Shown here piece after piece: positions 16,202 through 21,567 of a DNA stretch of 21,567 nucleotides. The notes beneath the pieces are model-generated. The model searched no databases. It saw only the letters and a program-made list of their open reading frames with translations, and was not told where the DNA came from. A program made the translations under genes and the position numbers. Position 1 is the stretch's first letter. Each line of letters opens with the position of its first letter. This stretch comes from Candidatus Fermentibacterota bacterium (GTDB taxonomy: Bacteria > JAFGKV01), in contig JAFGKV010000171.1 in NCBI GenBank assembly GCA_016928395.1, positions 1 through 21,567 of the forward strand, given 5' to 3'.

Positions 16202-16834
16202 ATGGCAGAGATCAAGACATTCCTCCTGAGGCGGGAGGCGCCTGAGATCCTGAAAAAGGGAGTGCTCCTTTCACTTCTGCTTTGCCTGTTCACGCTCCTG
16301 GCTGTTCCCGAGTACAAGATCAAGATTAGAACGATGCAGGAACGCAAGATCGAGACTCTGGATCTTCCGCCGGAATTGACGGTACCGCAGAAGGAGAAGG
16401 CGGAAGTCCCCAGGCCGACCATTCCGGTGGAGGCCGAGGAAGACGAGGATGTCCCTGAGGATGTCACCATCCAGGAGACCATTCTCGACGCGGAAACCGC
16501 TGCCGTTCTTCCCACCGAACCGCCGCCTCAGCTTCCGGAATTCGGCAAGTTCGTTGCGTACGACACCAAGCCTGAGTTTATCCGCTATGCCACGCCCGAC
16601 TATCCCGAGATGGCCAAGAAGGCCGGCATAGAGGGCACGGTACTGGCGCAGCTTCTGGTAGGCGCCGATGGCAAGGTGTACGATGTGCGCGTCATGAGCG
16701 GCCCGGATATCTTCCACGAACAGGTGAAGGCGGCGGCGCTTTCATCACTTTTCTCTCCCGCCAAGCAGCGGGACAAGCCCGTGGCGGTCTGGGTCGCGGT
16801 GCCGTATCGTTTCAGCCTCAGGGATGCTCGCTGA
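16202..16834 (+). CDS. tonB: TonB energy-transducing protein
   Basis: TonB protein of 210 residues, anchored in the inner membrane and spanning the periplasm to contact outer-membrane receptors. Its single membrane anchor is at about 20-35 (GVLLSLLLCLFTLLAVP). A short Pro/Glu/Asp-rich linker follows (56-113, including VEAEEDEDVPEDV), more acidic than the usual Pro-Lys/Pro-Glu repeats. The TonB_C domain runs from about 124 to 210, with YPEMAKKAGIEGTVLAQLLV, DGKVYDVRVMSG and VWVAVPYRFSL. GGAGGG stands about 6 nt before the ATG at 16202; longer upstream starts lie inside exbD. It is the last gene of the operon, 16 bp after exbD. The 177-bp gap downstream shows no strong terminator. Confidence 0.93.
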   Translation: MAEIKTFLLRREAPEILKKGVLLSLLLCLFTLLAVPEYKIKIRTMQERKIETLDLPPELTVPQKEKAEVPRPTIPVEAEEDEDVPEDVTIQETILDAETAAVLPTEPPPQLPEFGKFVAYDTKPEFIRYATPDYPEMAKKAGIEGTVLAQLLVGADGKVYDVRVMSGPDIFHEQVKAAALSSLFSPAKQRDKPVAVWVAVPYRFSLRDAR

Positions 16835-17011
16835 ACTGTGGTTTGTACCCGAGGCTTCGTGACGTTTCCAACTGTGACGGAATCTTTCATGGGTGCGTCG
16901 CGAGGATTGCCTTCTGTGTGGTGGCTCCTCGTGGTGCATCGTGTTCCATGAACGCCACAGGCAACGGATTCGAGTAGGAGAAGGAGTCTTCCACCGACAG
17001 GAGGTGTACGC

Positions 17012-19276
17012 GTGAGACTCACAGTGTTAAGTGTCATTGTATCCTTGATGCTGGCCGGCACAGCATCGGCCACTCTGCATCAAGACGCCAAGGCGCCGGC
17101 GCCGGGCCGAACCTCCGTCGCCATGCCTCGCGACGGCCTCGCCCAGGATCCCAATGGCCCCCCGTCACCGGCCATGCCTCCTGCACAGGAATCGCAGCGT
17201 TCGCCCGCCGATTTTCCCGATGCAGGGTTTAACTGGGTGCTGGGCCAGGGGATCATGTATCCGTCCACAGCCACCGGCAGCAAGATGCTCGGCCCCCTCT
17301 GCTACTACAATACCCGCAAGGTTGTTGGCGGCGATGACGAGGTGTTCGTGGCCGGCTGGGAAGCCGGCTCCGACGCCGATAATGAAATCATGATCACCAG
17401 TTGGGATTCGTTCTTCGGTCTATGGAGCCCCCCGGCTCCTATCAGCGAGTCCCCCACCGATGCCGGGCGGGTGGATCTGGCGCGGGGCGCGGACGGTACG
17501 ATTCACGCGGCATGGCATCAGAACTACAGCGCCTCCACCAGCGTATACGAGATCTTCTACGCCCAGCTTCCCGCGGGCGGGTTTCAATGGAGCGCACCGG
17601 TTCGGGTCTCCTTGGCGGACGCCACGGAATCCAACTTCCCCAATGTCGGCGTCGACAATGCCGGCAACGTGACGGTCCGGTGGGCAGAGCTGCTCCGGGA
17701 TGCGTCGGGCGGGATCGCGGAGTACCGGGGCTACGCGGTCAACACCTCCACCGACAATGGCGTGACCTGGAGCGATGACAATGTGCGGGTCGCCGCTCAG
17801 GGAGGAGAGAGGATCTACGGTGCTATGTGCGTGGATCCGATCTCCGGGGATATCTATCTCGTCGATTTCGATCCCGACGTGGATCCCGCGGACGAGTATG
17901 ATGACCTTATCGTGTATCACTACAACAAGGCCACCGATACGTGGGAAGGCCCTGAGATCATCGTCTACGCCGGTGGGCCGGATGAGCCGCTTCTCCACGC
18001 CGTCATGTACCCGTCGGCAGCGGTGGGCCCCGACGGGACAGTGCATGTTCTCTATGCCCAGACGACCAACACCGACCCAGGCTACATCTGGGTTGATACC
18101 CAGGTCGGAATGCCCGTGGCGGCGCAGCTCTACATGATCAGCGGCACCTATGGGAACTGGGGCGCCCCCGAGGCGATTTACCCCGGCACCGATGGAATCT
18201 ATGAGGGCTATGAAGGCGTCTATCCTGATTCCACCTGGCTGCAGTTCTGCAGCTTTGCCCAGGTTGGTCTCGATGCCAACAACCGCATCTACGTCGCGAC
18301 CCGTGCCTACGAATACTACAATGGCGGGTATCTGACCGGATTCAGTGACATGAACTCCGATCTGGCTGGTGGCAACTGGCAGCCTGAGGAGTGGATCGCG
18401 GCCAAGGATCTGAACCGCAACGGCGAATGGGTGTGGACCCGCGGATCCGACATCAACCTTCGCCCCGACAGTATCGGCGTGAAGTACTCGAAGGTTCCGG
18501 AACGCATGCCGACCGGCGGCGCCTGCGCCGTGTGGGACGAGACCTACACCGGCTATATGCCCGAGAAGGTTATGTTCGTTCGTCTCACCGACTTCACAGC
18601 CCCCGGGCCTCTGACCGATATCGTCCCCACTCGACCCGTTGAGAACGGCCCGGTGACCTTCACGTGGACTAATCCTGCAGATGAGGATCTGGCTGGCGTT
18701 CAGGTTATCCGGCTGACCACGGGGAAAGGTCATCTGGTCGGCCTGCGGCGTGGCCTCATTCCGCTGAACGACGCGGGTGAATGGTTGTACGATCAGGAGA
18801 ATGACGTCTTCGTGCTGGAGCCGGAGGAGGGTGAACCTATGCCGACGGAGTGGACCGATGAGACTGCTCCCGCAGGCACGGTCTACTACACGTTCGTACC
18901 CTACGACGTGAATCTGCATCACCTCTATCCCATACCTGATCACGCCTGTGTCCGCGTGGATTCCATAGTGGTGGGTAGCGGCCCGGCCCAACGTCCTTCC
19001 AGCCTCCAGTTGGATGGGTTGTCGCCCAACCCGGCCATATCCGGTACGGACATTCGTTTCGCAGTAGCCGAGGCGGGGCAGGTGCGCATCGCGATGTACG
19101 ACGTCAGCGGCCGCTGCGTGGCAACGCTGATGGACGGGCGCGTTGATGCCGGCCTCGACACCGTACGTTGGGATCTCACCGCCACTGACGGCTCGCGAGT
19201 CGGCAATGGCGTGTATGTCTGCCGTCTCGAGCAAGGATCCAGGAGCACCTCACGGCACGTGGTAGTCGTGCGCTGA
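17012..19276 (+). CDS. Secreted propeller-like protein with C-terminal FlgD/Por-type Ig-like domain
   Basis: Large exported protein of 754 residues; function not recognised. A signal peptide is clear (MRLTVLSVIVSLMLAGTASA, cleavage after about residue 20). Residues about 75-525 contain repeated sialidase/BNR-like blades such as GADGTIHAAWHQ (159-170), VDNAGNVTVRWAE (214-226), VGPDGTVHVLYAQ (338-350) and LDANNRIYVATRA (420-432), which suggests a beta-propeller. An Fn3-like module follows (about 530-655, FTWTNPADEDLAGVQVIRLT). The end (665-754) is a FlgD Ig-like domain: SPNPAISGTDIRF, VRIAMYDVSGRCV, GNGVYVCRLE. Such domains resemble type IX secretion sorting tails, though no T9SS gene is in the window. 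The GTG start has a near-perfect AGGAGGT about 7-8 nt upstream. No catalytic residues are assignable. Confidence 0.85.
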   Translation: MRLTVLSVIVSLMLAGTASATLHQDAKAPAPGRTSVAMPRDGLAQDPNGPPSPAMPPAQESQRSPADFPDAGFNWVLGQGIMYPSTATGSKMLGPLCYYNTRKVVGGDDEVFVAGWEAGSDADNEIMITSWDSFFGLWSPPAPISESPTDAGRVDLARGADGTIHAAWHQNYSASTSVYEIFYAQLPAGGFQWSAPVRVSLADATESNFPNVGVDNAGNVTVRWAELLRDASGGIAEYRGYAVNTSTDNGVTWSDDNVRVAAQGGERIYGAMCVDPISGDIYLVDFDPDVDPADEYDDLIVYHYNKATDTWEGPEIIVYAGGPDEPLLHAVMYPSAAVGPDGTVHVLYAQTTNTDPGYIWVDTQVGMPVAAQLYMISGTYGNWGAPEAIYPGTDGIYEGYEGVYPDSTWLQFCSFAQVGLDANNRIYVATRAYEYYNGGYLTGFSDMNSDLAGGNWQPEEWIAAKDLNRNGEWVWTRGSDINLRPDSIGVKYSKVPERMPTGGACAVWDETYTGYMPEKVMFVRLTDFTAPGPLTDIVPTRPVENGPVTFTWTNPADEDLAGVQVIRLTTGKGHLVGLRRGLIPLNDAGEWLYDQENDVFVLEPEEGEPMPTEWTDETAPAGTVYYTFVPYDVNLHHLYPIPDHACVRVDSIVVGSGPAQRPSSLQLDGLSPNPAISGTDIRFAVAEAGQVRIAMYDVSGRCVATLMDGRVDAGLDTVRWDLTATDGSRVGNGVYVCRLEQGSRSTSRHVVVVR

Positions 19277-19297
19277 TCCTCGGACGTTCTACACACT

Positions 19298-19325
19298 ACG
19301 GCTCCCGGCTTCGGCCGGGAGCCGT
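19298..19325 (+). terminator. Strong hairpin terminator after the secreted-protein gene
   Basis: A perfect 12-bp stem (19298-19309 with 19314-19325, ACGGCTCCCGGC/GCCGGGAGCCGT) closes on a TTCG tetraloop, 21 bp after the stop codon. It is followed by a moderately T-rich CTATGTTTCGTTG. This is the clearest terminator in the window and separates the secreted protein from the CheR-like gene 26 bp on. Confidence 0.85.
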
Positions 19326-19351
19326 CTATGTTTCGTTGAAGGGACCCTGCC

Positions 19352-20155
19352 GTGACCTACGAGCAGTTTCTTCGTACAGCACTACCGCTGCTGGGGTACA
19401 ATTGGCAGTGCTTCATGAGCAGAGGCATGCGTCGGAGGATCGCGAGGGCACTGCAGGCGTGGGGCGCCTGTTCCTGGGAGGGCTTCAGCCGGAGTCTTTA
19501 TGATCCAGGTGCACAGCGCGTCCTGACTCGGGCTCTCACGGTGACACTCAGCCTGTTCTGGCGGAACGGGGCCGTGTTCAGATACCTCCAGCAGGTGGTT
19601 CTCCCGGAAATCATGCGCGGACTTGGACCAGGGGAACCGCTGATCGCCTGGTCAGCGGGAACCGCGTCGGGCCAGGAAGCCTATAGCCTGGCCATGGCGG
19701 CCTCAGGGCTCCCAGAGGAGCAGGAAGAGCACCGCCCGGTCTACATCATAGGGAGCGACCTCGACGCCCCCGCGCTGCGTCGAAGTTCAGGCGAGGAATG
19801 GACGAGGGGAGAACTGAAGGAGATTCCTCCGGATCTTCGAGACCGGTTCTTCTCGGACTCGGGCGGCACAACCGCGCTCGATCCTCTACAGCGCCGCAAG
19901 GTTATCCTAATCCAGGCGAATCTCTGGGAATCTCCCCCGCTTCGGTACGCCCACCTTGTCCTTTGCCGCAATGCCATCATGACCTACTTCCACGGAGCAC
20001 CCCGGGAGGAAGCCATGGAACGCATTGTCAGCCTGCTTTCACCCGGGGGGTGGTTGGTGTTGGGGCGGAAGGAGCATTTGCCGAAACGCTGGGCGGCCCG
20101 GTGGGGGCTTGTCCACGCGGGCCGCCGCATCTACAGAAGGGGTGCGGGAGGCTGA
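19352..20155 (+). CDS. Orphan CheR-type SAM-dependent methyltransferase
   Basis: Predicted methyltransferase of the CheR family, 267 residues. CheR enzymes methylate glutamates of chemoreceptors using S-adenosylmethionine. The N-terminal helical part contains SRGMRRRIARALQ (23-35). LTVTLSLFWRNGAVFRYLQ (62-80) corresponds to the CheR 'NVTEFFR' segment. The SAM site is WSAGTASGQEAYSLAM (100-115), where CheR usually has GEEPYS. GSDLDAPALRRSSGEEW (134-150) and LVLCRNAIMTYF (202-213) followed by LLSPGGWLVLGRKEHL (228-243) complete the family pattern. A GTG start is used, with only GAAGGGA upstream. It stands alone after a terminator, with no chemoreceptor, CheB or CheA nearby. Several substitutions leave its target open. 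It converges on the saccharopine dehydrogenase gene. Confidence 0.85.
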   Translation: MTYEQFLRTALPLLGYNWQCFMSRGMRRRIARALQAWGACSWEGFSRSLYDPGAQRVLTRALTVTLSLFWRNGAVFRYLQQVVLPEIMRGLGPGEPLIAWSAGTASGQEAYSLAMAASGLPEEQEEHRPVYIIGSDLDAPALRRSSGEEWTRGELKEIPPDLRDRFFSDSGGTTALDPLQRRKVILIQANLWESPPLRYAHLVLCRNAIMTYFHGAPREEAMERIVSLLSPGGWLVLGRKEHLPKRWAARWGLVHAGRRIYRRGAGG

Positions 20156-20210
20156 CTTTCAGGGTTCAGGCGCCGGGCAGGCCTCGGTATCACCCTTGTG
20201 TTGCCGTTCC

Positions 20211-20262
20211 GGGTGCGGCCCAGTAGCCGCGCACCCTGTGGGTGGGCTCCGGCGTCCCACCC
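20211..20262. terminator. Two hairpins between convergent genes, probable bidirectional terminator
   Basis: GGGTGCG/CGCACCC (20211-20217 with 20230-20236) and GGGTGGG/CCCACCC (20240-20246 with 20256-20262) form two adjacent GC-rich hairpins. They lie in the 197-bp gap between the convergent CheR-like and saccharopine dehydrogenase genes. A GTTTTCC stretch follows on the plus strand. No gene is seen in this gap. Confidence 0.45.
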
Positions 20263-20352
20263 GGAATAGTCCGTTTTCCTCCGGACCTTCCCTCCCCACC
20301 AGTCATCAGGATATCCGGCAGTTGCTTCTCTTTCCCGTGTGTTCCAAGGAGA

Positions 20353-21567
20353 TCAGTCCTCCCACTCCTCGACGCATTCGATCCTCAGCCCCTTGAGTTC
20401 ATCGAGGATCGGCTCATACAGCTCGCGCACCACCGGAATATGCACACCGGTCAGGCGTATGTGACCGTCCAGCAGTAGCTTTGTGCCCACCGCCGCCGGA
20501 AGACTCACAGTCTTGGACATGGCGGAATCGCCTTCCGGCTCACCACAGGCGACCAAGGTTGAGGTGATACGCCGCAGGGCGGACCGGCCCGGATAGGAGA
20601 CGAGGAACTCGTGCAGGAGCACGATCATGTCCTTCTCACCTTTCCGGTAGGGCATCATCTCGGCCAAGCGCATCGCCAGTGCATCCGCCAGGGACTCGGC
20701 GCCGCGCGGGATGGGCCGGTTGTCCAGCAATCCCATCCAGGCGATGTTGTTCATCTCAAGACTCTGTGGGTGGAGCGCCAGGAAGCGGGCCACGGCGCCG
20801 CGGGCGTCTTCGCCGGGCATCCTGCCTGCCATCTCCCCCACCAGCGAACCGAAGGTAAAAGTGTGCAGGTCGGCGCGTGGCGTTGGATTCACGATCCCCA
20901 ACTCCACCAGTTTCTGCCACGTGGCGCACCAGCCCAGGTTCCGGAGCGTGCCGCGAAACATGGTGTGCACGCCATGGAGGCCATACGTCTCGATGTAGCT
21001 CACCGAGTCACGATTGGGGTAGCCTTCCAACTCGCCCACGCCGGCCGCGAACACGGGCCAATGGGTGGCGAAAAGGCGAGTATTGGGGATCTCCTTCAAA
21101 TGCCCATCCTCGATGAACTTCGCGCTATTGGTCCCTGCCAACACCACGCCCTTGGGGCTCCAGGAAAACTTGTACCCAAGTGGGTTGTCGTTGTCGTCGG
21201 GAGAGGGGAGACCTCCGCAGTAAGATCGGAATGACACCACGGTCCCGCCGCCATCCTTCACTGCCTCGATCACCCGCATGGCCGACATGTGATCAATGCC
21301 GGGGTCCAAGCCCAGTTCATTGAGGAACAGGAGGCCGGCTTCCTTAGCCGCCCCGTCCAGAGCCTGCATCTCGGGCTTCACATAGCTTGTGGTGACCAGA
21401 TGACGCTTGTGGGCAAGGCATTTCCGGGCAACATCGAGGTGAAACACATAGGGCAACAGGCTGATCACGACGTCGCTTTGGGCGATGAGGGCGTCCAGGG
21501 CAGCCATGCCGCCCGAGGCATTGACATCCAGGGCTACAGCACTTCCCCGGGGGTGTGCGCCCAGGAT
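20353..21567 (-). CDS. Saccharopine dehydrogenase/reductase (partial, start outside window)
   Basis: NAD(P)-dependent saccharopine dehydrogenase-type enzyme (LYS9-like), which interconverts saccharopine with glutamate and aminoadipate semialdehyde in lysine metabolism. About 404 residues are visible and the N-terminal nucleotide-binding start lies beyond the right edge; the frame stays open to 21567. The visible part begins within the Rossmann domain (SAVALDVNAS, then DVVISLLPYVFHLDVARKCL). It continues with TTSYVKPEMQALD, the family signature NELGLDPGIDHMSAM, SYCGGLPSPDDNDNPLGYKF and SWSPKGVVLAG. An ATG in frame at 21507 is internal, since upstream residues still match the family. It is the only gene of its pathway here, so biosynthetic versus catabolic direction cannot be decided. 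It ends convergent to the CheR-like gene. Confidence 0.93.
   Translation of the reverse strand: MLGAHPRGSAVALDVNASGGMAALDALIAQSDVVISLLPYVFHLDVARKCLAHKRHLVTTSYVKPEMQALDGAAKEAGLLFLNELGLDPGIDHMSAMRVIEAVKDGGGTVVSFRSYCGGLPSPDDNDNPLGYKFSWSPKGVVLAGTNSAKFIEDGHLKEIPNTRLFATHWPVFAAGVGELEGYPNRDSVSYIETYGLHGVHTMFRGTLRNLGWCATWQKLVELGIVNPTPRADLHTFTFGSLVGEMAGRMPGEDARGAVARFLALHPQSLEMNNIAWMGLLDNRPIPRGAESLADALAMRLAEMMPYRKGEKDMIVLLHEFLVSYPGRSALRRITSTLVACGEPEGDSAMSKTVSLPAAVGTKLLLDGHIRLTGVHIPVVRELYEPILDELKGLRIECVEEWED

Noticed and set aside
16873-16899. Repeated GTGACG near the end of the tonB gene considered as a terminator
   Set aside because: The copies are direct, not inverted, repeats and cannot form a hairpin.
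17420-19234. Very long minus-strand open frame (604 codons)
   Set aside because: It is entirely antisense to the secreted-protein gene, which has a signal peptide, strong Shine-Dalgarno and recognisable domains; the frame is open because of high GC and codon bias.

Overview
The window reads as part of a high-GC Gram-negative genome. The envelope signs are an ExbB/ExbD/ExbD/TonB operon, a TonB-receptor-like outer-membrane barrel, and a secreted protein ending in a FlgD/Por-type Ig-like domain. That last domain, together with the EIIA and antiporter-EIIA genes, is typical of FCB-affiliated and candidate-phylum bacteria such as 'Candidatus Eisenbacteria'. The lineage is an inference from gene style only. 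No rRNA, tRNA, CRISPR array, insertion sequence or phage gene was seen. The window looks chromosomal and largely housekeeping or envelope-related.

Region 1 (about 1-5814). A minus-strand cluster encodes an alkaline-phosphatase-superfamily phosphodiesterase, a GT4 glycosyltransferase that overlaps it, and a free-standing PTS EIIA protein. Diverging from it, across a 548-bp gap with no convincing gene, is a CPA2-type cation/proton antiporter with its own EIIA domain fused at the C-terminus. The two EIIA modules are recognisably alike. This suggests one phosphorelay (PTS-Ntr-like) could touch both an ion transporter and an envelope-glycan cluster.

Region 2 (about 6036-11883). A probable sigma70-type promoter precedes hutU and hutI, two consecutive steps of histidine degradation. 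They are followed tightly by a PHP-domain phosphoesterase and a TonB-receptor-like barrel gene. The barrel gene's signal peptide lies upstream of its first ATG/GTG/TTG codon, so it appears to start at a non-standard codon overlapping the PHP stop. hutH and the later hut steps are not in the window.

Region 3 (about 12009-16834). A minus-strand pair, an MBL-fold hydrolase and a GT39-like membrane glycosyltransferase joined by a GTGA overlap, diverges from the exbB-exbD-exbD-tonB operon. The divergent gap holds a near-consensus TTGACA promoter and a perfect 9-3-9 dyad. The TonB system would energise outer-membrane receptors, possibly including the barrel protein of region 2.

Region 4 (about 17012-21567). 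A large secreted propeller-like protein with a C-terminal FlgD-type domain ends at a strong 12-bp GC hairpin terminator. An orphan CheR-type methyltransferase follows. A convergent saccharopine-dehydrogenase gene runs off the right edge.
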